DNA of 64,000 bases from Craspedostauros australis (lineage: Eukaryota > Bacillariophyta > Bacillariophyceae > Mastogloiales > Achnanthaceae). The DNA lies in contig JAMXDE010000008.1 in the NCBI GenBank assembly GCA_026770025.1, positions 930,001-994,000 of the forward strand, read 5' to 3'. Each line of letters opens with the position of its first letter. Position 1 is the stretch's first letter. Shown here in pieces: positions 17,719 through 28,631 of the stretch. Made by a program: the position numbers and the translations under genes. The notes under the pieces were generated by a model. The model was not told where the DNA came from and made no database searches. It saw only the letters and a list, made by a program, of their open reading frames with translations.

Positions 17719-18752
17719 CTAGAATAGTCTCCATGACCATCCCTTTTGTCCCTCACTCTTTGCGTTGCCCGACGTGTTGCCTGATGCTGTGTCCTCACCG
17801 TCGACTTGCGTTGTCAACGATCGACGTTTTGCATCCTTCGTTTCGTTTGTTTCATTCATAGATGGCGCGGACGATTGCTGCTGCTCCGGCTGCTGTTGAA
17901 GTTGCTGATGCGAAAGCAGCTCCAAATCATCCGCCTCATCCACAATCGGCACCAGCTCATGCGCCGACGGTTCCACGTACTTTGGCGACCGTCTCAATAT
18001 CGATTCCGAATTCTGCCGCGCCACTTCCTCGACGGCCTTCAGCCGCACATCCAACGCGCGCAGCTTGGCCACCAACCGCGCACGTTCCGCCTTGCCATCC
18101 GCACGCGCAGCTTCCATCTTGCGCCGGTTGATCTCCCGTGCGCGGGCGTACTCCCACACGATGACGCCGCCGCTGACCGCGAAGACCACGGATTCTCCAA
18201 AGAAGTCGGCGCCATTCGTCAACGCCTTGGCATCCTCCAGCGGCGTGATGGATCGCACGCGATATCCAGCGCTCCAGATCGTCATGCGGGATGTGAACTG
18301 GTGATTGAGTTGTCCAATGGACATGAGGAAGTGTTTGGTGGGGGCGTATCGCGAGAAGTCTGCTTTGATGCGTTTGGAGACCGGCTTGGCGACTGTCTTC
18401 ACCAGCAGTCCGACCAATTTAGCCAATCTGGTTGCGTGATGTTGTAGATCGCGTGCATCGTATGGCGGAGAAGGTAGCGACGGAACGAAAAGAAGAAAAC
18501 ACCGAGCAGTCATTGGCGTGAGTTTGGGAGCACGGCAGGGAGACGGAGATTGCGCTAACGGCGAGTATCACTTCCGTTTCTTCACCAAGTAACGCAAAAG
18601 GTAGCCGTGAACTGCAATGCAGTGCACCAATCGATCGCAAATTGCGGCCGCAATAGCCAATGTCCAATGGTCTATATAGCATGAGGGCGAGAGAGAGAGA
18701 GAGAGTAAGACTTGTAATCACGTGATAGTACTTACGGTAAAGCTTGCGCCAT
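17719..18752 (-). CDS. OPA3-like protein (two exons, first exon 17 nt)
   Basis: OPA3 proteins are small mitochondrial (and in animals also peroxisomal) membrane-associated proteins that affect organelle shape. Exon 1 is 18752-18736 (only ATG GCG CAA GCT TTA CC) with donor GTAAGT; exon 2 is 18427-17719 after a CAG acceptor. The phase-2 join gives MAQALPLAKLVGLLVKTVAK, the classic OPA3 N-terminus (LAKLxxLxxKTxxKPxxxRIK). The rest has HFLMSIGQLNHQFTSR, an IxPLxxxxAxxxGADFFGE segment and a hydrophobic strand (VVFAVSGGVIVWEYAR), then a helical charged region that is a probable coiled coil. A Gln/Ser-rich C-terminus follows; total about 241 aa. The unspliced frame running upstream to 18513 is intron. 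The gene is convergent with the cyclophilin-like gene. Confidence 0.88.
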
Positions 18753-19440
18753 GATGAGATTCGTTTGCTTCCTGGTTCTTGTTCTTGTCGTCGTTGTTTG
18801 TCGCTCTTGGTTTGTATCCACGAGGACGATCGCAAGTGATGATTGAATGAATGAATGCGCGTCGCTTATGCAGGATGATCCCCCTCCGTTTGGCACCAAC
18901 AAGAGGGGACGCCGACGTTGCTGCCAAGAAAGAAGACGGTCGCAATGCAATGCAATGCAATGCAATGGAATGGAATGGAAAGGGATGGAATGCGGTGATG
19001 TGACGTGATGTGATGACCAAACCCGCGCCGTTTGTTGGCCTCTTCGTGTTGTTGCTTGCCCAACAAACACGCACACACGCACACACGAGTTGAAAGATCC
19101 GGGCTGTGAAAACAACGTTCCCGATCGTTCGATGTTGTTCTGTGTTGTTGTTCGTTCTTGGAGTCGCAGTTGTCGGCCAGCAAGCCGCATTAGCGGGACT
19201 GAAAGACCCACGAATCCGCCAGCCCAAAACGAACGGAAACTGGACGCAAAACGATTCGCTGTTTTCTCCACACGAATGCAACGAGTGGTCGCGCACAAGT
19301 TGCAACTGCACAGAGCGGGAGAGATTGGCGAACGTCACCTCCCACCACAAGAGAGAGAGAGAGGGCGAACAAGACAGACAGCAACCGCAACATAGGAGCA
19401 GTCCTCGCACACAACTTCAAGCAACAGGCAGGCACAACAC
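18753..19440. other. Divergent intergenic region with simple repeats
   Basis: The 5' regions of the OPA3-like and membrane-protein genes. An open frame from 19106 looks like a signal peptide but starts at GTG and has no conserved pattern. A pentanucleotide tract lies at 18944-18983. Confidence 0.4.
18944..18983. repeat. Pentanucleotide microsatellite (TGCAA)n drifting to (TGGAA)n
   Basis: About five TGCAA units followed directly by about three TGGAA units. A simple sequence repeat in intergenic DNA. Confidence 0.8.
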
Positions 19441-20385
19441 ATGTCAAAGGGAGAGCCGGAGACTTTCCAACCTGGATTTGCTTCTTCCATCGCTGCGACA
19501 ACGCCATTGTCGGAAGCATCGTTCATCCATCCATCGGATCGCTGCATTGCATTCGTATCCTTTGAGGACACAATCGAACCAGTGACCATGACGCAAGACA
19601 TAATGCAACAAGAGGAGCACCACAGACAGCTCGGTGACGCCAGCGACGTCGAGTGTGCAGCCGGCACCATCCTGCAGAAAATTGGCTGCATCCTTTCCTA
19701 CGGCGGCAGCCGGAGAGATATCATCATCAACTATCTCCTCCTCGCCTTCAACTTGTACTTTTGCATCAAGATGGTGCGCCTCCAAATCTCGGCCTCATCG
19801 TCGTCGTTGTCGTCGTCATCGATGGCGGTGCAACCTTCCACGTTCCTCAAATCTACGACTGCTGCATTCGCCTTCGTCATCATCTTCCAAGTATCGCTGT
19901 GCTTGATCGTTCAGTGTTCTGGCATCTCCATCATTTGGTGCGCTATGGCGGGATGGATGATGAGCCAACGTCGCCAGATCTCGGAGTCGATCCAAATGGA
20001 TGTGACGCAGGATGGCGTGGGCACGCAGGATGGCATGGACACGCAGAACTCAACCGACTGCAACAGCGACAACAACGACACAGAAACGACAAGACGAGCC
20101 CTGTCCAAGATTCCGCTGGCCATCACCACCAACTTCGCCGCCATCGTGTACTACGCCGTCGTTGCTGCGCCCATCACCACCGTGGCCCACATTTGCGCCT
20201 TGGTGTTGGGCGCCGTGCTTTCTAAAATGGCGTTGCGGCGCTCTTTGGCGCTCGTCGAGGAGGAAGATTACGAACAGGATGTTGGCATCACGCACACAGA
20301 CGATCTCACGTCTCCATTGATTGTCGCGCAACAGAGAATACCGACACCCACCAACGTCCAGCAGCTGCTATCTTCCAACGAGTAG
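19441..20385 (+). CDS. Multi-pass membrane protein of unknown function (314 aa)
   Basis: A clean ATG-to-TAG frame with no intron visible. After a polar N-terminus of about 85 residues come about four hydrophobic segments: INYLLLAFNLYFCIKM, then AFAFVIIFQVSLCLIV with ISIIWCAMAGWMM, an acidic/Asn-rich loop, then AAIVYYAVVAAPITTVAHIC with ALVLGAVLS. The C-terminus is polar and acidic. No family is recognised; the paired-helix layout suggests four transmembrane passes in an endomembrane or plasma membrane. Internal Met codons near residue 50 (MTQDIMQQEE) are alternative starts. Coding potential is judged from length and composition only. Confidence 0.65.
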   Translation: MSKGEPETFQPGFASSIAATTPLSEASFIHPSDRCIAFVSFEDTIEPVTMTQDIMQQEEHHRQLGDASDVECAAGTILQKIGCILSYGGSRRDIIINYLLLAFNLYFCIKMVRLQISASSSSLSSSSMAVQPSTFLKSTTAAFAFVIIFQVSLCLIVQCSGISIIWCAMAGWMMSQRRQISESIQMDVTQDGVGTQDGMDTQNSTDCNSDNNDTETTRRALSKIPLAITTNFAAIVYYAVVAAPITTVAHICALVLGAVLSKMALRRSLALVEEEDYEQDVGITHTDDLTSPLIVAQQRIPTPTNVQQLLSSNE

Positions 20386-21575
20386 AGGAGGCAGTAACGA
20401 AATGGAATTATCTTCCAGCGATGAGCTGCTGTAAATAGTATAGTCGAACGGTTGATGGAATGGCGATGTTGGCTCAAAGCATTCTTCCAAAACGTTCTTG
20501 CTGTTGACCATGCGGTGCGAAAAGAAGATCATTCCAGAGTGCATGGTTGCACTGCTTCAGAGTTGATCAAAGCACATTCCTCAAGCGAGACAGTAGCGAA
20601 CCATAGATGGAGAGATACATGCATGCGATCTATTATACTAGAGTAGTCGACACACCATCGGTGCGTAGGTGGTTGATCTTCAGAAATGAGATCGAGCTCC
20701 AGGCGAACACGAAATTCGTTGGCTCTACCCTCGCTATGTCTGATCGAAGGTAGACCTGACATTTCCAAGACACAGGACTCCATCGACCACATTGAGAACA
20801 TGAAGTCAAAGGAATCAAATTCGAACCCTTTTCAGTCCTGCATCCGTTGCGTTGAATCCACCCCCGTGTCCCAGCGACATCGCCGAATGTCACGATTCAC
20901 CTTCGATGCGACCGTTGCCACATTTTGAGACACAACCCACACACGGAAAGAACAGTGCGTTTGACGAACATGGAGCACCTTGTTGTGCGGCAGGACTGCC
21001 TCATCTGCGTTGGGTTTCGTGTTGCAACCCATTCCTTCTGTGCTTTCTGTGGAGATACTTGGTGCTGTCGCCAAATCTCCAGGTGGAGATGGCGCTGTGG
21101 GCAATCACGATGATCATGATGATGGTCATGTTTGTGTGAGGAGAGGTGCATCAAGCATGCCAGAGTCTGTACCATTCCTACGCGCGTGTTCACGTGTGTT
21201 CATGTTCTGCCGCATGAATATGAGGACGAGTGCGAATACAACTGACGGTCAGATCCGCGCGAAGGATGCTGATGAGAGAGACAGAGCAAGGACCACGATA
21301 ACAACAACAACAACAAAAGAGCAAGAATTGTTGTGACAGGAAGTCGAGTTGGGCGGCAGGTTGTAAGAAGACGCATCCAGCAGCACCATCAACATCACCA
21401 ACCATCAAAGAACAACAGCAAGTCATAATCACAAAGTTTGGGAGAGTACTTCAATCGCTTCAAACCTCACGCATCACAAACACCGTTCAACAATCAACGA
21501 ATAGTTTATCCAAGGAATATTAGTACACCATCAAAGCCAAGCCAAGCCAAGCCAATCACTCTCGCTCTCTCCCAA
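20386..21575. other. Intergenic; no supported gene
   Basis: About 1.2 kb. Several short frames overlap on both strands at 20832-21139. One (20925-21113) has Cys pairs (CLICVGF, CAFCGD), but too little follows to call a zinc-binding domain. The last 200 bp are A-rich and probably 5' UTR of the next gene. Confidence 0.4.
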
Positions 21576-23720
21576 ATGAAGCTCCACAGATCGACGTGGG
21601 GCAGTATGGGCGCAGCGACGATGATCGCAGCAGTTACATTTGCAATGGGTATCAGCTCCGCATTGGCCAATGCATCAACGCAAACATCTCCCGTCACCCC
21701 GATGGGCAAGGGGCCGGTCGGACTCCAGGCACTGGACGACAGATACGCGGTGGTCGCCGATTCTGCGTTGGATGCGCTTGTCGTCATCGACACCACGCTG
21801 GGAGGAATGGTGGGGCACATCCTCTTGCACTCATCATTGGACAATCCAGACACCCGCACGCAAGGGAACGGAGGAGTTCACAGCGACGTGTTCGATTACT
21901 GGATGGACCCCATCGACGTCGCCACGTGCCCCCACTGCGACTACGCCATCGTGACATCGCGCAAGAAGAACCTCATCTACCACATCGACCTCATGGGACA
22001 TACCTGGAATGACATGGCAAAGAAGCAAGATTTCAGCCCGCTGAAGGAAGTCTCATTTGAAACCAATATCCATCCTATCATTGCGAATGTCAGCGACTAC
22101 ATCGATCCCACCAGTTCGGACGCGGAGAATGTCTTCGAGAAGGTCGTCCTCACACGCAACAAGGATCAGGCCTACGTGTGCCACGCCACCAAGGGTGTGT
22201 ACCGATTCAATCCCATCGACAGCCCAGATCTCGTCATGTTCCTCCCCATCGAGAAACTGGACGGGGTCGACAGAATCTTCAGCTGCAAGCTCTCCGTCGA
22301 CGAGAAGTTCCTGTTCGTCACATCCAGTGACACCTTCACCATCACCGAAATCGGCACGGTGAACAATCCCTCCAAGCCACTCATGTCGTACGCCCTGCAG
22401 GTCGGCGACGCATGCAGCCACGACGGCATGACTCTGCGCTTCTCTGACTACCAGACCGTCGTCACCAAGAACGGCAGAGAATACCTGTACGCACTGGGAT
22501 ACCGCAGCACAAGCACTGACGGCAACACCACCGATGCAGAGCCTGCCATCAACCCAAATGAACAGGACGGCATGGCTCTGTACATGCTCGCACTGGAAAA
22601 GAAGACGGAAGATGCCGAAAGCGGAATCAAATCCTGCGATCGTATTGCCGGTGATGTCACCGAACCATTGTCATGGGTCGATGGCAACGGCGATGCGATC
22701 CGCTTCTCCCGATCCAACGCCCTGGCGTCTCTCTCCTCCACCTTGATCATCGAAGAGCACATCCGGTTGCTCATTTCTGACACCGACAACCGAGCACTTC
22801 GATTGCTGACAATGCCAGTTGAGGATGTCGAAACCACGACATCAGCCACCATCGTGTATGACGAAGACCTGTGGCATGCTTTGTACTTCGATGGACTGGA
22901 GGGCCCAGTGGAAGATCGTGACTTCACCTTCTTCCTGCCGTCGGCCTACAACAGCTCCACCCACGACGCCACGACCCTCGAAGATGCATGCATCCAAAGT
23001 GATCCGCATGGACGCCTGTGCACGGTCCAGGAATACCGCAAGTACCTCGAAGCCTTCAGCTTTTCCGATTCCAACGGCGTCGTGGGCCTGTGGGCGCGAG
23101 ACCTCTGTAGTGGATGCGTCCTGGAAGGACCGGGATACTGTGAATCAGAAGTCACGTCGCCGCAGATCGCCAAGCGCGCATCGATAGACAGCGGCGCATG
23201 GGGATTGGATCATCACATTTTCGTCTCCATCTCAGTGAATGACGACAACATGAAGCATATGAATACGGAATGCGTGCACGAAGACACCGTCCAGTACTCG
23301 GTGCCATTCTGTTGCGTAGATCTGCAAGAAGCGCCACCACCAACACAAGACGAGGGTGCCGAAGAGAAGAAGGACAAGATCGTGGAAAACCGCGAAGTTG
23401 GCAGCAGCAACGACGGGCTCTTCCAACCCGGCGTTGGCACCGACAGTGTCAGCGATGACGCTCAAGACGGCAACGGTGGCGGCGCCACCAATACCCCGCC
23501 AGGCGACAACAACAGCAGCAACAATGACCGCAGTCCCATCCGAACCACCGCAAACGACGGCAAGAAAAGCGGTGGCGGCAAAGTCGTGATCGTCATTATC
23601 TGCGTTCTCGCTGTTGCAGCGGCTGCATTGTTCGTTGCCAAGAAGAAAGGATTGCTGGAGAGACGCACCCAAACAGTCGTATCCTTTCCAGAAATCACGG
23701 AACAACATTCGTTGGCCTAA
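21576..23720 (+). CDS. Type I membrane protein with propeller-like ectodomain (714 aa)
   Basis: The open frame extends upstream to 21438 without an ATG, so the ATG at 21576 is used. It opens a signal peptide (MIAAVTFAMGISSALANA). The ectodomain begins with strands such as DRYAVVADSALDALVVID and repeated LxxSDxxN/RxL pieces that resemble NHL- or YVTN-type beta-propeller blades. A Cys-containing segment follows (GRLCTVQEYRKYLEAF then VVGLWARDLCSGC) with a lectin-like look seen in secreted diatom proteins. Then comes a Gly/Asn/Asp-rich stalk, one transmembrane helix (VIVIICVLAVAAAALFV, near residue 670) and a short basic cytoplasmic tail. It is likely a cell-surface or vacuolar receptor/adhesion type protein. 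The domain assignment is a visual judgement. Confidence 0.75.
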   Translation: MKLHRSTWGSMGAATMIAAVTFAMGISSALANASTQTSPVTPMGKGPVGLQALDDRYAVVADSALDALVVIDTTLGGMVGHILLHSSLDNPDTRTQGNGGVHSDVFDYWMDPIDVATCPHCDYAIVTSRKKNLIYHIDLMGHTWNDMAKKQDFSPLKEVSFETNIHPIIANVSDYIDPTSSDAENVFEKVVLTRNKDQAYVCHATKGVYRFNPIDSPDLVMFLPIEKLDGVDRIFSCKLSVDEKFLFVTSSDTFTITEIGTVNNPSKPLMSYALQVGDACSHDGMTLRFSDYQTVVTKNGREYLYALGYRSTSTDGNTTDAEPAINPNEQDGMALYMLALEKKTEDAESGIKSCDRIAGDVTEPLSWVDGNGDAIRFSRSNALASLSSTLIIEEHIRLLISDTDNRALRLLTMPVEDVETTTSATIVYDEDLWHALYFDGLEGPVEDRDFTFFLPSAYNSSTHDATTLEDACIQSDPHGRLCTVQEYRKYLEAFSFSDSNGVVGLWARDLCSGCVLEGPGYCESEVTSPQIAKRASIDSGAWGLDHHIFVSISVNDDNMKHMNTECVHEDTVQYSVPFCCVDLQEAPPPTQDEGAEEKKDKIVENREVGSSNDGLFQPGVGTDSVSDDAQDGNGGGATNTPPGDNNSSNNDRSPIRTTANDGKKSGGGKVVIVIICVLAVAAAALFVAKKKGLLERRTQTVVSFPEITEQHSLA

Positions 23721-24169
23721 AGAGAGAAGTGGGCAACCAAACCAGCCAACCAATTACGCGTCCATGCGATGCGACGCCGTCCAATGAAGCACCACGCAAT
23801 TGAATGTTGCCCATACCTATTATAGTTAATAATCATTTTGATGGAGTACTCCACTTTAACCGGATACAAGAGCAGTTCATAGTTGAGCGACGCACATGAT
23901 CTTTTCAATACTTGTTGATGTCCTTCGGACTTGCGATGCTCTGTATTCATTGTGAATACTACACAAATTGTGGCAAAGAATCGTCCACGTTTGCGGCAAG
24001 CATCTCTCTCTCTCTTTGTGACACCTCCATGCCATTGCAGCATCCTCTTCCAAACGAATAATGCTTGTGCAAGGAGAGTACCTTGTGTCGTGTTTGCGCT
24101 TTGTGGGTGTAATTTAACATTGCATCGCACTCCTCTCGAAAGTATTCCAATATTCGAGCGTAGAGCACT
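23721..24169. other. Convergent intergenic spacer
   Basis: About 450 bp between two converging genes. Nothing recognised. Confidence 0.45.
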
Positions 24170-25615
24170 CTATTCCGCACTCTCTGGCTGCTGCTGCTGC
24201 TGCTGCTTGTGTTTCTGCTTCTGCTTCTGTTGCTTCTGCTTTTGCTCTTGTTTTCCCTCATCCGCATCATCCGCTGTTGCTGCTGCACCTCCTTCTGCTG
24301 CCTTGCTCGTCGTCGCTGGCGCCTTTTCCCCATTCGCTTTATTTTTCCTTCGTCGCGATGATCGTTTCGAGGGCGGCTGGTTTTTGCGTTCTTCCTGTAA
24401 CCGTTGCTGTTCCGACACGACGCGCTGCTGGATCATCTCCACTTCCGCCTTGCTCCTCGTGACAAAGCTCGTGGGGTCCTCCAATTCCAACCACAGATTG
24501 GCGGTGGGATTGACGGGATCCATGACGATGGCATTGGCATGCAACGTCGTGAGCACTTCGTCCGCACTGTCTACAATGTCGCGCTCGAACAAAGGCTGGC
24601 GCGATTGTAATGGAATATCCTCCTTCTTGTAGGCCCCGCCGAAGTAAACGAAGAGCGGCGGGAGGTTGTCGGCGTCGTACGACGATGCAGCGCTGCCGAC
24701 GCTCGCAACGAGTTCAAAGAAGGTGATCAACAGCTTGTGCGCAAATCGCGGATAGGAATGCTTGCTGGTCTTGCCAGTGTTGATGTTGCAGAGCTTGTTC
24801 CTGCGAAAGGCTTCCAGCACTAGCACCTCCAGCAGATACGACTTCGGCTTGCAGTGCGGTTCCCACGTGAAGGAATCGCGCCATTGTCGCACGACGCGCA
24901 CCATGTTGTGGAACAGATCCGTCTGGCGTTTCATGAGCTTGGCCGCCGATGGCAGGACCGATGCCTTGAGGTACTGGCGGCGCGTGGGCGAGGCGACCTC
25001 GAGGAGATCCCTGGACTGGACGTTGGGCACGCCGATCCAGATGGAAACCTCGATGCCATCGATGATGTAGGAGACGGAGAACTTGCCGCGACAACGCGTG
25101 GACTTGGCGCTGGGGTACTCAATCTCGATGGTGCTCTGCAGCTCATCGAGGAGTCCCGGCAGCTCGTCCGGAATGTCCGCCGCATCCAGCCAATCGATGA
25201 AGACGACGAGGTCGACATCGGCCGACGACGGCGACGCCGTGCCTTTGCCCATCGATCCGCACGTGGTGACCTTGCCGGCATCCACATCGGCGATCTGCAG
25301 ACAGACGTCCGTGACCTTGGCAATGATGGAGCGGTACAGCGCCACCTGCTCTGCCGACAGTCTCAGGCCCTTCACGAACTTCTCCTGGCCAGATCGCGTG
25401 AGTGGCCAGGCCCATTCGGCCTTGGGGCGGCCCACGGCAGCATCGGCCTCCGCCGCATCCGAATCGTCGTCGGCAATCTCCGCCGTGGAGCCCGCAAGCA
25501 CCTCCTCCAGCTGCTGCTCCGCGAGGTCGAAGTGAGCCTTGAAGGCGTCCTCTAGCTCCTGGAAACCACCGAAGCTGCCGCTGTCGTCGCCGTCCGATGC
25601 TGCACCAGTCGACAT
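24170..25615 (-). CDS. OAS/cGAS-fold nucleotidyltransferase-like protein (481 aa)
   Basis: Resembles 2'-5'-oligoadenylate synthetases and related nucleotidyltransferases. Residues 120-121 are the GS of the family motif (CGSMGKGTASP), followed by D133-V-D135, the first two metal-binding acids. The third acid, expected in the strand after the DGI hairpin (GIEV-x-IWIGVP), is Ser191 (codon 25043-25045), so catalysis may be lost. The OAS1 C-terminal helical part is present (KPKSYLLEVLVLEAFRR; FAHKLLITFFELV; MDPVNPTANLWLE). The C-terminus is a basic segment and then a Lys/Gln-rich low-complexity tail. The open frame extends upstream to 25765 through a TACAA repeat, but the ATG at 25615 gives a normal protein. 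The role is unknown: perhaps RNA binding through the Lys-rich tail, or an inactive family member. Confidence 0.82.
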   Translation of the reverse strand: MSTGAASDGDDSGSFGGFQELEDAFKAHFDLAEQQLEEVLAGSTAEIADDDSDAAEADAAVGRPKAEWAWPLTRSGQEKFVKGLRLSAEQVALYRSIIAKVTDVCLQIADVDAGKVTTCGSMGKGTASPSSADVDLVVFIDWLDAADIPDELPGLLDELQSTIEIEYPSAKSTRCRGKFSVSYIIDGIEVSIWIGVPNVQSRDLLEVASPTRRQYLKASVLPSAAKLMKRQTDLFHNMVRVVRQWRDSFTWEPHCKPKSYLLEVLVLEAFRRNKLCNINTGKTSKHSYPRFAHKLLITFFELVASVGSAASSYDADNLPPLFVYFGGAYKKEDIPLQSRQPLFERDIVDSADEVLTTLHANAIVMDPVNPTANLWLELEDPTSFVTRSKAEVEMIQQRVVSEQQRLQEERKNQPPSKRSSRRRKNKANGEKAPATTSKAAEGGAAATADDADEGKQEQKQKQQKQKQKHKQQQQQQPESAE

Positions 25616-25715
25616 GATACCAAAACTAATCGATGAAATATCGAATTTCTCTCCTATCTTTCCTTCGTTCGACAATGTTGGCGTTGCTGTCCTCTTGTAC
25701 AATATTAGATTGTAA

Positions 25716-25779
25716 TACAATACAATACAATACAATACAATACAATACAATACAATACAATACAATACAATACAATACA
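25716..25779. repeat. (TACAA)n microsatellite
   Basis: Twelve perfect TACAA units plus TACA. It lies 100-165 bp upstream of the OAS-like start codon and is open in the minus frame (Ile-Val-Leu-Tyr-Cys repeat), but is best read as 5' UTR or promoter. Confidence 0.95.
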
Positions 25780-26731
25780 GACAGTAGAGTAGAAGGCTGT
25801 GCTACGAGTGGACGACCTATTCTATGTTTTCTGCCCTGCTCTTTGTGTCCAATCCGTACGCATGCGTGCGCACTCCTGACACCAAGGGAATGAGTGTCGC
25901 TGGCTTTCGCGGTTTCTCACGTGTTGTGTTGACATGTGCGTTTGTTTCCACTTTGGTTGGTGGCAGACGGAGTGACCAAAGGGACTGTTCTAGTCATTTG
26001 TCACGTTTTGAGGGTGCACGACTCTACAGTCGTGCTCGTGCCAAAGTCTATTAGCATGAGACCTCTCTATTAGAGAGACTGAAACGGCGTTCACTGAACC
26101 ATGAGTGCTGCGCAATGCTCCAAAGCTGTTCGAGCCAACCTTGTGCCTTGATGATACTATTATACTTTCCGTGAAGGTTACTATTTTGAGTTTATATATG
26201 TTTTGCTTGTTTGCTTGTCTGTTTCGTTCATTGGTTGGTTCGGTGGTCAACACACCAGGCCATCGAGCCTGAGCCCAGTCGACAAACATGACAAGTCCTG
26301 GACACAAAGACAGGCATTGGACAATCACTGATCAATTCCACTCTCCAGCATGGGCGGAGTCGTTTGGAACTGCGTCGTGAGTGCGACGGAGAAATCTGTT
26401 TGATTCTGCGAGTCGCCTATGAGATGTCTGGGATGTCTCCTCCTCGGTCTTCCATCACTGTCTGCTGCACGGATGCTGCAAACTTGGCAAACGAAAAGCT
26501 CTGCGTTGATAGATGGATGGATGGTATTATGGATGCAAGTGTGATGCATAACAATGGAGAGTGTGGCAGAGGTTTGCGTTGTTGTTCAAGTTGGGATGAA
26601 AGGATAACGAGAGGCGAAGGATAGGGGGATGGATGGATGAATGGAGAAGATGCTTGTGAGACGACGACGACGACGACATGGATCTTCACGGGTGGCGTGT
26701 TCGCCATGGACATCCTTCCACACAGCATGGC
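25780..26731. other. Intergenic; possible 3' exon of the next gene at its right end
   Basis: No independent gene supported. A (GAC)n tract is near 26661-26677. The last part (26590-26731) is discussed as a possible extra exon of the AIM24-family gene. Confidence 0.4.
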
Positions 26732-27848
26732 TCACTGCAGCGCAACACAACGTACCTGCATGAAAACACGTCCCGGTCCCGTGAGGGTGGTGGAAAAGCA
26801 TCCTTCCCCTCCGCAACAGCAGGTGAGGCACCGTCCGTTGGAGGTGATGCCCACCGAGACGCTGTTTTCGAACGCAACGATGGATTCGGTATCGACCGTG
26901 ACGGTCTCGCCGGCCTCGAGCATTCGGTAGACGAGAGTGCCGCCAGCGGCCAGGAAGGCCATGGATCCATCGGACCCTTCGATCTTCTGTCGGCACATGC
27001 CCAGGCCACCGCAGCAGCATGTGACGGGGTTTTTGTCGCAGTCGCACCCGGTCTCGACATCGCCGAGCTGCGTCATGATGGCGCCGCCCTTGGCGATGAG
27101 ATATTCGCCAGATTGGACGTGCGTTCCGAACTTGACCTGTGGAATGTTTGTTTGTGTTAGTTTTCATTTGTTTTCATGTGGTTTCATGCGTTGTCGCGGG
27201 GCACGTGCATATTGCACAACAATCGTATAGTATTAATGAAAAGTAGTAGTGGCAGATGCGTGAGACGAGACAGGCGGCTTGAACGTGATGATCTTCGCGC
27301 ACATGATGAGAACGAACACAGCAGCAGCAACCACCCGAATCGTAGCAACGTCAATAACAATAACAATGACGACGACAGCAACAGCAGTGACCAACAGATG
27401 TGATACGTACCGGAACGATCTTGGCCGGAAAGTTGGGAGTCAATCCGGCATATCCTTGCTCGCTGGTCTCGTTCTTGAGGAAGACCTTGACGCAGCTCTC
27501 GCCACCGCAGATGCGGCTCCATCCTTCTCCGCAACCACCCTTGCTGCACAGCGTGAGCTCGACCTCCGTCTCCATGAACGGCGACATGTACATGAAGGAT
27601 CCCACCTCGGTCTGGATGGTCTCGCCGGCCTGCACGGTGGTGCTCAGGATCTGCATGTCATGACCCGCGATGTGCCATTCGTGCCCGGCGTCGTTGTGTT
27701 CCTTGGTGGTGGCAGAGGGCGGGATGTACCATTTGAAGCCGGTGCCCATGGGATCCATCTTGCGCTCCAGATCCTCCGTCAACGGCACCGCCTCCGCGGC
27801 GATGTCGATGACGATGTCCTGCTCCTCTTCCTTGTAAGTGTATTCCAT
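26732..27848 (-). CDS. AIM24/TIGR00266-family protein A (two exons, possibly a third)
   Basis: Exons 27848-27411 and 27136-26732; donor GTACGT, acceptor CAG, phase 0, 280 aa if it stops at 26732. The AIM24 fold (double-stranded beta-helix, related to a yeast mitochondrial biogenesis protein and bacterial TIGR00266) shows in VQAGETIQTEVGSFMYM, GYAGLTPNFPAKIVPV, GEYLIAKGGAIMTQLGDVE, GGTLVYRMLEAGETVTVD and TTLTGPGRVFMQ. It carries two unusual CCCGG motifs (TCCCGGLGMCRQ and TCCCGGEGCFSTT). Where paralogs continue QSM after GPG-x4-Q, this gene has Q followed by GTACGT, a donor like that of intron 1, so the true C-terminus may lie in a further exon left of 26732. The N-terminus is acidic with no targeting signal seen. 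Confidence 0.8.
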
Positions 27849-28631
27849 GGTGCAGAGTTGTGTTTGTGCTGTGTTTGTGTGCTGCGATTATATAAGAGTG
27901 GAATAGTCTAGTGTAGAGCAGATCCTTTGGTTTGTCACTCTGGTGATCTCTGTGAGTGCGCTGATGGCTCTTGGGCGTTGATGCCGTTGAATGATGGAAA
28001 TGGATTGTGTGTCTGCCATCTCTGTGTTGGTGCACGCTTTCGGTGGCGATTGTACTTGGTCAACGAGGCCCGCGCTCACGACTTGGGCTGACAAGCGAAG
28101 GGCTTTGGTGATGTTCGGAAGGTAGGACAAAGATCGTTGAGATCACAGACATACCTTCGCCCCCGAAATTTGATTGTTCACATCGCCCCCAAAACTGTGC
28201 TCCATGCGAAGCGGGCAAAGATCTGGGGCTCAACCGTCGTTAAATCCAGGTGATGTCCGAATCACACGAGAAGTGGAGAGAGTTTGATGCTCTCCCATGT
28301 GATGTGACCTGATGCGGCGCAAGTACCAGTGAAGCGGAAGAGATTCATGTCGCGACATGCGTCATGATGGCGCCGCATCTCTCTCCCCGTACGCTCACGA
28401 GTAGATCGAAGAGAGATATTACACAACATGGTCAATTTGGAATACTCTACGAACTACAAGTACGAGTAGCAACATGATTCACATTCAGATGCGTCAGGGA
28501 TTACATTTAGAGTACTCTGGACTTGTTTGACGTTCATCGCTTGGCTTGACATGGCATGGTATTGGATTGAACTCTGTTGCATTCTGCCGACTTGCGTTGC
28601 ATTGAGATTTGCATTGAGATTTCCATCCACT
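27849..28631. other. Spacer between AIM24-family genes A and B
   Basis: About 780 bp holding the 5' region of A and the 3' region of B. No gene seen. Confidence 0.45.

Noticed and set aside
19106-19585. Secreted-protein-like plus-strand frame (hydrophobic start, Cys residues)
   Set aside because: Starts at GTG, overlaps the 5' end of the membrane-protein gene in another frame, and has no conserved pattern after the hydrophobic stretch.
20925-21113. Cys-pair motif suggesting a RING or zinc ribbon
   Set aside because: Only 62 codons, spacing does not fit a full RING, and the opposite strand is equally open.
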